The notes under the pieces were generated by a model, which worked only from the letters and a program-made list of their open reading frames with translations, made no database searches and had not been told where the DNA came from. A DNA stretch of 64,000 nt from Methylobacterium sp. WSM2598. GTDB taxonomy: Bacteria; Pseudomonadota; Alphaproteobacteria; Rhizobiales; Beijerinckiaceae. Both the position numbers and the translations under genes were made by a program. Below are positions 52,479 to 60,806 of the stretch, piece by piece. Position 1 is the first letter of the stretch, and each line of letters begins with the position of its first letter. The DNA lies in NCBI RefSeq assembly GCF_000379105.1, contig NZ_KB900609.1, positions 5,344,438 to 5,408,437 on the forward strand, written 5' to 3'.

Positions 52479-53161
52479 AGGCCGCCGTCATCGTCTTCCC
52501 CGGCTCGAACCGCGACGCCGACGTCACGCGCGCCCTGCGGCTCGCCGGCGCCGAGGTCGCGAAGGTCTGGCACGCGGACACGGCGCTGCCCTCGGGCACC
52601 GACCTCGCCGTGCTCCCGGGCGGCTTCTCCTACGGCGACTACCTGCGCTGCGGCGCCATCGCCGGCCGCGCCAATGCCATGGACGCGGTGCGGGCCCACG
52701 CGGCCCGGGGCGGGCTCGTCCTCGGCATCTGCAACGGGTTCCAGATCCTGTGCGAGTCGGGCCTGCTGCCCGGCGTGCTGATGCGCAACGTCAACCGCCG
52801 CTTCATCTGCCACCGCCAGACCCTGCGGGTCGAGCGCGCCGACACCGCCTTCACCCGCGCCTACCGGCAGGGCCAGGTGATCGACGTCTGCGTCGCGCAC
52901 GGCGAGGGCAATTACTACGCCGATCCCGAGACGGTCGCCCGCCTGGAGGGCGAGGGCCGCGTGGCCTTCCGCTACAGCGACGCCGCCGGGGACCTCACCG
53001 AGACGGCGAACCGCAACGGCTCGCTCTACTCGATCGCGGGTATCTACTCGGACGAGCTCAACGTCCTCGGCCTGATGCCGCACCCTGAGAACTTCGTCGA
53101 GGACCTGGTCGGCGGCACCGACGGGCGCGGCCTGTTCGAGAGCCTCGCCCGGGCCGCCTGA
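52475..53161 (+). CDS. purQ: Phosphoribosylformylglycinamidine synthase subunit PurQ (glutaminase)
   Basis: 228 aa. Class-I glutamine amidotransferase with the nucleophile Cys in LVLGICNGFQIL, the oxyanion region LPGGFSYGDYLRCGAIA and the catalytic His-Glu in LMPHPENFVED. It delivers ammonia to PurL. It follows purS with a 4-base overlap. A tandem GC-rich repeat separates it from the convergent importer operon. Confidence 0.97.
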   Translation: MKAAVIVFPGSNRDADVTRALRLAGAEVAKVWHADTALPSGTDLAVLPGGFSYGDYLRCGAIAGRANAMDAVRAHAARGGLVLGICNGFQILCESGLLPGVLMRNVNRRFICHRQTLRVERADTAFTRAYRQGQVIDVCVAHGEGNYYADPETVARLEGEGRVAFRYSDAAGDLTETANRNGSLYSIAGIYSDELNVLGLMPHPENFVEDLVGGTDGRGLFESLARAA

Positions 53162-53170
53162 GCGGGGCCG

Positions 53171-53218
53171 CGCGGCGGGCCCGTAGCCCGCGCGGCGGGC
53201 CCGCAGCCCGCGCGGCGG
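53171..53218. repeat. Tandem repeat, 20 bp x 2.4
   Basis: CGCGGCGGGCCCGTAGCCCG, CGCGGCGGGCCCGCAGCCCG and a partial third unit. Each contains CGGGC/GCCCG arms that can form hairpins in both directions. It fills the gap between the convergent purQ and ABC ATPase genes, where it may act as a bidirectional terminator. Confidence 0.75.
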
Positions 53219-53219
53219 C

Positions 53220-53990
53220 TCACCCCGGCAGGAAGGCCGAGGCCCCGCTGCGCGCGTCCCGCACCAGCTCCACCGGCGCCCCGTAGAGCCCCTGCAGGCG
53301 CGACGGCTCCAGCACCTCCGCGACCGGCCCCTCGGCGAGGCGGGTGCCGCCCCGCAGCAGCAGCGCCCGGTCGGCGTAGCGCGCCGCCTGGTTCGGGTCG
53401 TGGGTCGTGAACACCACGCCGAGCCCGTCCGCGCGCAGGCGCGCGATCTCGCGCATCACCTTGCCCTGGTTGCCGAAATCGAGGCTGGCGGTCGGCTCGT
53501 CGAGGATCACGAGGCGCGGCTCCTGGGCGAGTGCCCGGGCGATCAGCACGAGCTGGCGCTCGCCCCCCGAGAGGCGGGTGACCGGCCGCTCGGCGAGGTG
53601 GAGCACGCCGAGCCGGGCGAGGGCCGCGTCCGCGGCGGCGCGGTCGGCCCGCGAGGGGGCGGCGAGGAGCCCCGCATGGGCGCTGCGCCCCATCAGCACC
53701 ACGGCCCGCGCCGTGAAGGCGAAGGGGCTGGCGGCGCTCTGGGGCACGTAGGCCATCGCCCGGGCGCGCTGGCGGGCCGAGAGGGCGGCGAGCGGCCTGC
53801 CCGCGACCGCGACGGTGCCGCCGAGCGGCGCCAGCAGGCCGAGCAGCGTCTTGAGGAGCGTGGTCTTGCCGCCGCCGTTGGGGCCGAGCAGCGCCAGCAC
53901 CTCGCCCCCCGCCACCGCGAGGTCGATGCCGCGCCCGATCTCCCGGCCCGGATAGCCGAAGGCGAGGTCCCGTGCGGCGAGGAGGCTCAT
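53220..53990 (-). CDS. ABC importer ATP-binding protein, FecE/BtuD/MolC class
   Basis: 256 aa from ATG 53990. Walker A GPNGGGKTT, Q-loop YVPQSAASPFAFTARAVVLMGR (the FecE-type block), signature LSGGERQLVLIARAL, Walker B LVILDEPTASLDFGNQ and H-loop TTHDPNQAA are intact. It overlaps the permease gene by four bases (ATGA). With the permease, the binding protein and the molbindin it forms one operon, so the likely cargo is molybdate or tungstate rather than iron or B12 (inference). Confidence 0.92.
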   Translation of the reverse strand: MSLLAARDLAFGYPGREIGRGIDLAVAGGEVLALLGPNGGGKTTLLKTLLGLLAPLGGTVAVAGRPLAALSARQRARAMAYVPQSAASPFAFTARAVVLMGRSAHAGLLAAPSRADRAAADAALARLGVLHLAERPVTRLSGGERQLVLIARALAQEPRLVILDEPTASLDFGNQGKVMREIARLRADGLGVVFTTHDPNQAARYADRALLLRGGTRLAEGPVAEVLEPSRLQGLYGAPVELVRDARSGASAFLPG

Positions 53991-55039
53991 GACCAGTCCC
54001 GCTCCGCGCCCGCGAGCAACCACAGGAAGACCGGCGTGCCGACGACGGCCGTGAGGATGCCGAGGGGCACCTCGACCGGCGCGACGGTGCGCGCCAGCGT
54101 GTCGATGACGAGGAGCGTGCCGGCCCCGAGGAGGGCCGCGGTCGGGAGCAGCCGCGCGGAGCCCGGCCCGACCAGGAAGCGGGCGAGGTGCGGCACCACC
54201 AGCCCGACCCAGCCGACGATGCCGGCCGCCGCCACGCTCGCGGCCGTCACCAGGGTGGCGGCGGCCACCACGGCGAGCCGCAGGGGGCCGGTGGCGAGGC
54301 CGAGCGCCCGCGCCTCCTCGTCGGGCAGCGAGAGCGCGTCGAGCCGCCAGCGCAGGAGCAGGAGCAGCGCCGTCCCGGCCGCCACCGGGACGGCGAGCGC
54401 TGCGAGGTCGGTCGCGTGCGTCGCCGAGAGGCTGCCGAGCAGCCAGAAGGTCATGGCCGGCAGCTGGTTGTAGGGATCGGCGAGGAACTTCACGAGGCCG
54501 ACCCCCGCCCCCAGGAGCGAGCCGATCACCACGCCCGCCAGGACCAGCACCAGGACCGGGTCGCGCCGCGCCAGCACGGCCCCGACCGCGTAGACCGCCC
54601 CGACGGCGAGGAGCCCGCCCGCGAAGGCCAGGACCTCGATGGCCAGCACCCCGAGCGACAGCCAGATGCCGAGCACCGCCCCGAAGGCCGCCCCCGAGGA
54701 GGCGCCGAGGATGTCGGGCGAGACCAGGGGATTGCGGAACAGGCCCTGGAAGGCCGCCCCGGCGAGGGAGAGGGCGGCGCCGATCAGGATGGCGGCGAGG
54801 ATGCGCGGCCCGCGGATCTGCAGCACCACCGCCTCCACGGCGGCGGGTGCCCCCGAGGGGGCCCCGGTCAGCTTGGCGGCGAGCACCCGGGCGACGTCGC
54901 CGAGCCCGACCGGGTAGCGCCCGACCCCGAAGGCGAGGGCGACCGCGAGGATCAGCGCGCGGAGCGCCAGCGCCGGGCCGAGGCCGGGCGCGCGCCGCGC
55001 CCCGATCCGGCCCTCCGCCCGCGCCGGCGGGCCGCTCAC
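53987..55039 (-). CDS. ABC importer permease, FecCD/BtuC/MolB class
   Basis: 350 aa from GTG 55039, overlapping the binding protein stop (GTGA). There are about ten membrane segments. FecCD-family blocks include LQIRGPRILAAILIGAALSLAGAAFQGLFRNPLVSPDILGASSGAAFGAVLG, the coupling-region GWVGLVVPHLARFLVGPGSARLLPTAALLGAGTLLVIDTLAR and VPLGILTAVVGTPVFLWLL. It works as a homodimer. The same class carries siderophores, B12, heme and, in Haemophilus MolBC, molybdate. Confidence 0.92.
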   Translation of the reverse strand: MSGPPARAEGRIGARRAPGLGPALALRALILAVALAFGVGRYPVGLGDVARVLAAKLTGAPSGAPAAVEAVVLQIRGPRILAAILIGAALSLAGAAFQGLFRNPLVSPDILGASSGAAFGAVLGIWLSLGVLAIEVLAFAGGLLAVGAVYAVGAVLARRDPVLVLVLAGVVIGSLLGAGVGLVKFLADPYNQLPAMTFWLLGSLSATHATDLAALAVPVAAGTALLLLLRWRLDALSLPDEEARALGLATGPLRLAVVAAATLVTAASVAAAGIVGWVGLVVPHLARFLVGPGSARLLPTAALLGAGTLLVIDTLARTVAPVEVPLGILTAVVGTPVFLWLLAGAERDWS

Positions 55040-56148
55040 GAGGCCCCCGCGAGCAGGCGGTCGAGGGCCGCCTCGTCCGGGACCACGTGGTAGAAGTCGC
55101 GGTGGAAGTCGCGGGCGAGCGCCCGCAGGTCCTCCGGGAAGAGCGACGGGTAGAGCGCCTTGCCGAGCCACCACAGGCCCAGGAAGCGGTTCACCGAGGG
55201 CGGCGAATCGACCCAGCCGAAGGGGAGGGCGGGGGAGAGGTGGAGGCGCCCGGCCGCCACCGCCGGCACGCCCTGCCAGAGGGGATCCGTCCGGGCGGCG
55301 GCCGCGAAGCCCGGATCGAGGGCGACGATCACCTCGGGCGCCCAGGCGAGCACGTCCTCGGGCGAGACGCGCGCGAGGCTGCCGCCCGCCCCCGCGACGT
55401 TGACGGCGCCGAGCAGATCCAGGACCTCGACGTTGATCGCCCCCGCCCGCGCGGTCTCCAGGCCCCGCGGACCCCGGGCGAAGTAGACCCTGGGGCGCGC
55501 CTCCGGCGGCACGGCGGCGAGGCGGCCCCGCACGGTGTCCAGGATGGCCTCGCAGCGGGCGGCGAGGCGCTCGGCGCGCTCGGCCCGCCCGATCACCGCG
55601 CCGAGCCGCCGATAGGTCGCCGGGACGGCCGGGAGCCGCCCGTCGAACAGGAGCGCCGGGATGCCGGTCTGCTGCTGCAGCCGGTCGGCGAGGGAGCGGT
55701 AGGTCTCGCCCGTGTCGCCCGTATCCACGACGAGGTCGGGCTTGAGCGCCAGCACCGTCTCGAGATTGGCGGTGTTGCCCCGCCCGGTCAGGCGGCCGAC
55801 CTCCGGCAGCGCGGCGGCCTCCGGCAGGAGGTAGGGCCGCTCGGCCGGCCGGATCGCGCGCGGCCAGCCGGCCAGGAGGTCGGGCGCGAGCGTGTAGAGC
55901 AGGATCGCGGCCGGCGGCCCCGCCGGGAAGACCCGGGTGACCGGGCCGGACGGTGCCGGGAGCGGCCTGCCGGCCTCGTCGAGGCCCGCCGCGCGGGTTC
56001 GCCCCGCCGCGCGGGTTCGCCCCGCCGCGCGGGTTCGCCCCGCCGCGCGGGTTCGCCCCGCCGCGCGGGTTCGCCCCGCCGCGCGGGCGCGTCCCGCGGC
56101 GCAGAGGCCGGCGAGGCCGAGCAGCAGGGCGCGCCGGTCGAGGGCCAT
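55036..56148 (-). CDS. ABC importer substrate-binding protein, FecB/BtuF/MolA class
   Basis: 370 aa from ATG 56148. The signal peptide is MALDRRALLLGLAGLCAAG, then five repeats of GRTRAA (about residues 24-53), giving a basic low-complexity linker. The cluster A-2 binding fold begins near VTRVFPAGPPAAILLYTLAPDLLAGWP, with LKPDLVVDTGDTGETYRSLADRLQQQTGIPALLFDG. A rigid long helix joins the lobes, and EVIVALDPGFAAAARTDPLWQGVPAVAAGRLHLSP and a C-terminal helix follow. Periplasmic. It starts five bases after the molbindin stop. Confidence 0.9.
   Translation of the reverse strand: MALDRRALLLGLAGLCAAGRARAAGRTRAAGRTRAAGRTRAAGRTRAAGRTRAAGLDEAGRPLPAPSGPVTRVFPAGPPAAILLYTLAPDLLAGWPRAIRPAERPYLLPEAAALPEVGRLTGRGNTANLETVLALKPDLVVDTGDTGETYRSLADRLQQQTGIPALLFDGRLPAVPATYRRLGAVIGRAERAERLAARCEAILDTVRGRLAAVPPEARPRVYFARGPRGLETARAGAINVEVLDLLGAVNVAGAGGSLARVSPEDVLAWAPEVIVALDPGFAAAARTDPLWQGVPAVAAGRLHLSPALPFGWVDSPPSVNRFLGLWWLGKALYPSLFPEDLRALARDFHRDFYHVVPDEAALDRLLAGAS
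55986..56075. repeat. In-frame tandem repeat, 5 x 18 bp, in the binding protein
   Basis: Five near-perfect copies of CCGCCGCGCGGGTTCGCC (plus a diverged sixth), encoding five GRTRAA hexapeptides directly after the signal peptide of the importer binding protein. Length changes would stay in frame and alter only the linker or cleavage region. Confidence 0.92.
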
Positions 56149-56153
56149 CGGCC

Positions 56154-56363
56154 TCAATCGACCGCGATCGTCACGTCGCCGGACTTGATCACCGCGACGG
56201 CCGGCTTGCCGACCGCGAGGTGCAGCCCGTCGACGGAGTCGTTGGTGAGCGCCGCCGTCACCACCTGGCCGCCGGGCAGTTCCAGCGTGACGTGGGCGGT
56301 GGTCGTGCCCTTGGTGACGGACGTGATCGTGCCCGAGAGCTGGTTGCGCGCGCTGATCCTCAT
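56154..56363 (-). CDS. mop: Molbindin-type molybdenum-pterin binding protein (Mop)
   Basis: 69 aa, exactly the size of single-domain molbindins. It starts MRISARNQLSGTITSVTKGTTTAHVTLELPGGQVVTAALTNDSVDGLHLAVGKPAVAVIKSGDVTIAVD-type TOBE/Mop pattern, with the SARNQL...G.I..V..G and oxyanion-site ..LTNDSV..L.L..G positions. Such proteins form hexamers that store molybdate or tungstate in the cytoplasm. It is the first gene of the operon with a FecBCD-class importer. No ModE-type regulator gene or site was recognised. Confidence 0.9.
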   Translation of the reverse strand: MRISARNQLSGTITSVTKGTTTAHVTLELPGGQVVTAALTNDSVDGLHLAVGKPAVAVIKSGDVTIAVD

Positions 56364-56536
56364 CGTGCCGGTCCCCGCGGCCCCCTGGCGGCCGCAGCCC
56401 CTGACATAGCGGGAGGGTGCGCCGCGGGGAGGGCCCGGGTGACGCACCGCAACCAAGCCCGGCCTCGCATGTTGTCCCGCCGATTCGCCGACCCGCCGCC
56501 GGCGCCGCGCCGGCCGGCCAACCATCGAGGAGATCC

Positions 56537-57046
56537 ATGCATCAGGGCAGCCACCGCGACCACGAGGGCGCGCAGAAACTCTTCAGCCTGATCAAGGACG
56601 TCAAGGTCGCCATGATGACGACCGTGGATTCGGACGGCCAGCTGCGCAGCCGCCCGATGTGGAGCCAGGAGGCGGACCCGCAGGGCGACCTCTGGTTCTT
56701 CGTCAGGCTCGACGCGCCGGTGACCGGCGAGATCAGCCGCGACTCGCAGGTCAACCTCGCCTACGCGGACCCGTCGAACCAGAACTACGTCTCGGTGTCG
56801 GGCAAGGCCGAGATCGTGCGCGACAAGGCGACGATCGACTCCAAGTGGAACGAGAGCCTGAAGACCTGGTTCCCGAAGGGCAAGGACGATCCCTCCGTGA
56901 CGCTGATCCGCGTGCATCCCGAGAAGGGCGAGTACTGGGACAGCCCGAACGCCACCATGCTGCACCTCTACGGCTACGTGAAGGCCGCGGTGACGGGCGA
57001 GTCGCCGAAGACCGAGAAGAAGGCGGTCGATCTCTCGGCGCGCTGA
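56537..57046 (+). CDS. PPOX-fold general stress protein (pyridoxamine 5'-phosphate oxidase-like)
   Basis: 169 aa, starting after a GAGGAGA ribosome-binding sequence. Split-barrel flavin-binding fold: LFSLIKDVKVAMMTTVDSDGQLRSRPMWSQEADPQGDLWFFV, then QVNLAYADPSNQNYVSVSGKAEIVRDKATIDSKWNESLKTWFPKG, followed by VTLIRVHPEKGEYWDSP. It matches the general stress protein 26 (pfam16242-type) family. Probably binds FMN or F420-like cofactor; substrate unknown. Divergent from the mop operon. Confidence 0.92.
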   Translation: MHQGSHRDHEGAQKLFSLIKDVKVAMMTTVDSDGQLRSRPMWSQEADPQGDLWFFVRLDAPVTGEISRDSQVNLAYADPSNQNYVSVSGKAEIVRDKATIDSKWNESLKTWFPKGKDDPSVTLIRVHPEKGEYWDSPNATMLHLYGYVKAAVTGESPKTEKKAVDLSAR

Positions 57047-57205
57047 AAGCGGCCGCGCCGGATCCGGGAGGCCGGGCCCGGCGCGGGCCGGAGCGGGCCG
57101 GAGCGGTTCGGCGCGGATCCGCCCGCGCCAGCTTGACTTCGGCGCCTGAACCGTGCGGGGTGCGCCACCCCGCCCGGCCCGTGGTGCCGGGCCAGTCAGG
57201 CACGG

Positions 57206-58501
57206 GTGATGCTCGACCTCGCCACCAGGGTTTACAACCATACCTGGAAGATCGACCCGATCATCCGCTCGGTGCTCGACACCGATTTCTACAAGCTCCT
57301 GATGGCGCAGACCATCTTTCGCCGCCATCGCGACGTGGAGGTCACGTTCGGCATCCATAACCGCACCACGCGGGTCCGGCTCGGCGAGATCATCGACGAG
57401 GGGGAGCTGCGCGAGCAGCTCGACCATTGTCGCTCCCTGCGGCTCACCCGCGGCGAGTCGACCTGGCTGCGCGGCAACACCTTCTACGGCAAGCGCCAGA
57501 TGTTCTCGCCGGACTTCATGGACTGGCTGGAGAACTTCCGCTTCCCCGACTACCTGCTGGAGAAGCAGGACGGCCAGTACGTCCTCACCTTCCACGGGCC
57601 CTGGATCGAGACCACGATGTGGGAGGTCCCGGCGCTCTCGATCCTCAACGAGCTGCGCTCGCGGGGCGTGCTCAAGGGGATGGGCAAGTTCGACCTGCAG
57701 ATCCTCTACGCGCGGGCGATGACGCGGATCTGGGAGAAGATCGAGCGGCTCAAGCTGCTGCCCGGGCTCTCGATCGCCGATTTCGGCACCCGGCGGCGCC
57801 ACGGCTTCCTGTGGCAGGATTGGTGCGTCGAGGCGATGATCGAGGGGCTCGGCCCGGCCTTCCTCGGCACCTCGAACTGCCTGATCGCGCTGCGCCACGA
57901 CATCGAGGCGGTGGGCACCAACGCGCACGAACTGCCGATGGTCTACGCCGCCCTGGCGGAGGACGACGCGGCCCTGGCCCGGGCGCCCTACGCGGTCCTG
58001 GCCGACTGGCAGCAGGACTACGCCGGCAACCTGCTCGTCATCCTGCCGGACACCTACGGGACGACCGGCTTCCTAGCCAACGGCCCCGCCTGGATGGCGG
58101 ACTGGACCGGCATCCGCATCGACTCGAAGGACCCGATCATCGGCGGCGAGGAGGTGATCGCGTGGTGGCGCGAGAACGGGCGCAACCCGCGGGAGAAGCT
58201 CGCGATCTTCTCCGACGGGCTCGACGTCGAGACGATCGAGACCATCCACCACCGCTTCCACGGGCGGCTGCGCATCGGCTACGGCTGGGGCACCCTGCTC
58301 ACCAACGACTTCCGCGGGCTGGCGCCGGACGGGCGCCTCGACCCGATCTCCATCGTCTGCAAGGTGATCTCGGCCAACGGCCGCCCGACCGTCAAGCTCT
58401 CCGACAACCCCACCAAGGCGCTCGGGCCGGAGGAGGAGGTCGAGCGCTACAAGCGCGTGTTCTCGGTCGGGGCGCAGGTGGCCCAGCCGCTCCTGGTGTG
58501 A
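57206..58501 (+). CDS. pncB: Nicotinate phosphoribosyltransferase
   Basis: 431 aa from GTG 57206; an ATG one codon later is equally likely. It has the NAPRTase start DPIIRSVLDTDFYKLLMAQTIFRRHRDVEVTF, the His-containing active-site region SIADFGTRRRHGFLWQDWCVEAMIEG and the PRPP-binding block VRIDSKDPIIGGEEVI-like GIRIDSKDP plus FSDGLDVETIETI. It converts nicotinate and PRPP to NAMN in NAD salvage, consuming ATP. Cytoplasmic and monocistronic. Confidence 0.96.
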   Translation: MMLDLATRVYNHTWKIDPIIRSVLDTDFYKLLMAQTIFRRHRDVEVTFGIHNRTTRVRLGEIIDEGELREQLDHCRSLRLTRGESTWLRGNTFYGKRQMFSPDFMDWLENFRFPDYLLEKQDGQYVLTFHGPWIETTMWEVPALSILNELRSRGVLKGMGKFDLQILYARAMTRIWEKIERLKLLPGLSIADFGTRRRHGFLWQDWCVEAMIEGLGPAFLGTSNCLIALRHDIEAVGTNAHELPMVYAALAEDDAALARAPYAVLADWQQDYAGNLLVILPDTYGTTGFLANGPAWMADWTGIRIDSKDPIIGGEEVIAWWRENGRNPREKLAIFSDGLDVETIETIHHRFHGRLRIGYGWGTLLTNDFRGLAPDGRLDPISIVCKVISANGRPTVKLSDNPTKALGPEEEVERYKRVFSVGAQVAQPLLV

Positions 58502-58669
58502 TCCGGCGCGCCGCCCGGGCGGCCCCCAGGCGCACGGCTATCTGCCGCTGCGGCAAGCGGTTTTCCGCCCCGGCCGCGCCCCCCGCGCGGGGATCCAATC
58601 GGTCTCCCGGCCGTTCCTGACACGGGTACGGCCCGGCTTGACCCGCCGGGCGCGAGCGTGGGGCGGTGC

Positions 58670-60709
58670 ATGGCGCGTGACGATGGTGGGCAGGCCTCCC
58701 TGATCCCGGCGGTGCCCAAGCGCATTGCCGCCGCCGAGACGCCCGGCCGCGGCTTCGCCCTGCCGCTGCTCATCGCCGCCCTCATCGTGGCGGCCCTGTA
58801 TTTCGGCCGCGAGATCCTGATCCCGATCGCCATCGCGGTGCTCCTGAGCTTCGTGCTCTGGCCGCTCGTGAGCCTGCTGCGGCGGCTGCGCCTCGGGCGC
58901 ACGGCCTCGATCGGCCTGTCGGTGCTCACCTGCCTCGGGGTCGTGGGCCTGCTCACCCTCATCATCGGCCTGCAGGTCGCCGATCTCGGCAGCAACCTGC
59001 CCCAGTACCAGCGCACGATCGAGCGCAAGCTCGAGAATCTCAGGGAGGGCCCGGTCGGCTCCGTCGCCGGCTACATGCGCAGCATCGGCAAGCACCTGCA
59101 GCAGGCCGGGAGCATCCCGGAGGACAAGGCCAAGCCGCAGGACCCGACCGCGCCGAGGCCGGCCCCCACCGTGCAGAACCCCGACAAGCCGGTGCTGGTC
59201 GAGGTGCGCGAGCGCGAACTCACCCCGCTCGAACTCGCCGAGCGCCTGCTCTCGCCGGCCCTCGCGCCGCTCGCCACCACCGGCATCGTCTTCGTGGTGC
59301 TGATGTTCATCCTGGGCCAGCGCGAGGACCTGCGCGACCGCCTGATCCGCCTCGCCGGGTCGAGCGACCTCCACCGCACCACGGTGGCGATGAACGACGC
59401 GGCGCGGCGCCTGAGCCGCTTCTTCCTGGTGCAGCTCGCCCTCAACGCCGGATTCGGGGTGGCGATCGGGATCGGGCTCTGGATCATCGGCGTGCCGAGC
59501 CCGATCCTGTGGGGGATCTTCACCGCGCTGATGCGCTTCGTGCCCTATGTCGGCGCCTTCCTGTCGGCCCTGCTGCCGCTGCTGCTCGCCGCCGCGGTCG
59601 ATCCGGGCTGGCACATGGTGCTGGCCACCGCGGCCCTGTTCCTGATCCTCGAACCGATCGTCGGCCAGGTCGTCGAGCCGCTGCTCTACGGGCACTCGAC
59701 CGGGCTCTCGCCCTTCGCGGTCCTGGTCTCGGCCCTGTTCTGGACCTGGCTCTGGGGGCCGGTCGGGCTGCTGCTCTCGACCCCGCTCACGGTCTGCCTC
59801 GTCGTGCTCGGCCGCCACGTCGACCAGCTCGAATTCCTCGACGTCCTGTTCGGCGACCGGCCGGCCCTGACCCCGGTGGAGAACTTCTACCAGCGCCTCC
59901 TCGCGGACGACCCCGACGAGGCGCAGGAGCTCGCGGAATCGATCCTCAGCGAGTGCTCGCTCTCCTCCTACTACGACGACGTGGTGCTCAAGGGCCTGCA
60001 ACTCGCGGCCTCCGACGCCCGCCGCGGGGTGCTGACCGAGGAGCAGCTGGAGCGGATCCGCACGGCGATCGACGAGCTCGTCACCGACCTCGCCGACCGC
60101 GAGGACGTCGCGCCCGCCGCCCAGACCAGTCTCGCCGGGCGGCTCCTGGGGCGCGATGCCGACGCCGCCGCCCCCTGCGACGGCGAGCCGGCCGTGCCGG
60201 GCGCGCCGGCCCCGGAGACCCTGCCGGCGCCCTGGCGGCAGAAGGGGGCCGTGCTCTGCGTGGCGGGCCGCGGCCCGCTCGACGAGGCCGCCTCGACGAT
60301 GCTCTCGCAGCTCCTGGAGAAGAACGGCCTCGGCACCCGGGTCGTGCCGTTCGCGGCGGTGTCGCGGGCGCGGATCGCCGACCTCGACGCGGGCGAGGCC
60401 CGCATGGTCTGCATCTCCTACCTGGAGATCAGCGGCACCCCGGCGCACCTGCGCTACCTCGTGCAGCGGGTGCGGCGGCGCCTGCCGCAGGCCCGCATCC
60501 TGGTCGGCCTCTGGCCGACCGACGACCTCGCCCTGGCCGATCCGGAGGCCCGCGCCGCCCTGGGGGCGGACGATCACGTCACCTCCCTGCGCGAGGCGGT
60601 GGAGGCCTGCCTGGCGGCCGCGACGGGCGAGGCGGCGTCCGCCGGCCGGCCCGCGCCTGTGGCGCCGGCGCCGCGTTCGGCCTCCCTCCCGGCGGGTGCT
60701 CCCGCCTGA
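58670..60709 (+). CDS. AI-2E/PerM-family membrane protein with a long C-terminal extension
   Basis: 679 aa, about twice the usual PerM/AI-2E length. The family domain (about residues 30-385) has seven to eight membrane segments with PFAVLVSALFWTWLWGPVGLLLSTPLTVCLVVLGRHV. Unusually, a charged insert (about 130-185) precedes the second half. Beyond 390 a cytoplasmic helical part (EFLDVLFGDRPALTPVENFYQRLLADDPDEAQELAESIL) is followed by a Rossmann-like domain (about 520-650, GAVLCVAGRGPLDEAASTMLSQLLEKNGLGTRVV) resembling B12-binding folds but without DxHxxG. Transport substrate unknown. Confidence 0.88.
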   Translation: MARDDGGQASLIPAVPKRIAAAETPGRGFALPLLIAALIVAALYFGREILIPIAIAVLLSFVLWPLVSLLRRLRLGRTASIGLSVLTCLGVVGLLTLIIGLQVADLGSNLPQYQRTIERKLENLREGPVGSVAGYMRSIGKHLQQAGSIPEDKAKPQDPTAPRPAPTVQNPDKPVLVEVRERELTPLELAERLLSPALAPLATTGIVFVVLMFILGQREDLRDRLIRLAGSSDLHRTTVAMNDAARRLSRFFLVQLALNAGFGVAIGIGLWIIGVPSPILWGIFTALMRFVPYVGAFLSALLPLLLAAAVDPGWHMVLATAALFLILEPIVGQVVEPLLYGHSTGLSPFAVLVSALFWTWLWGPVGLLLSTPLTVCLVVLGRHVDQLEFLDVLFGDRPALTPVENFYQRLLADDPDEAQELAESILSECSLSSYYDDVVLKGLQLAASDARRGVLTEEQLERIRTAIDELVTDLADREDVAPAAQTSLAGRLLGRDADAAAPCDGEPAVPGAPAPETLPAPWRQKGAVLCVAGRGPLDEAASTMLSQLLEKNGLGTRVVPFAAVSRARIADLDAGEARMVCISYLEISGTPAHLRYLVQRVRRRLPQARILVGLWPTDDLALADPEARAALGADDHVTSLREAVEACLAAATGEAASAGRPAPVAPAPRSASLPAGAPA

Positions 60710-60806
60710 GGGCTTGACGCAGGGCTCGCGGCGTCCTTTCGATCCTTGCGCGCCGCGAGGAGCCGGCCGGGGCGGCCGGCCCGGGGAGCGGCCTGAGGGG
60801 TGCGCA

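Noticed and set aside
53220..56148. Heme or siderophore import system
   Set aside because: The transporter class would allow it, but the cotranscribed molbindin and the absence of a TonB-dependent receptor gene favour molybdate or tungstate. Kept as an alternative only.
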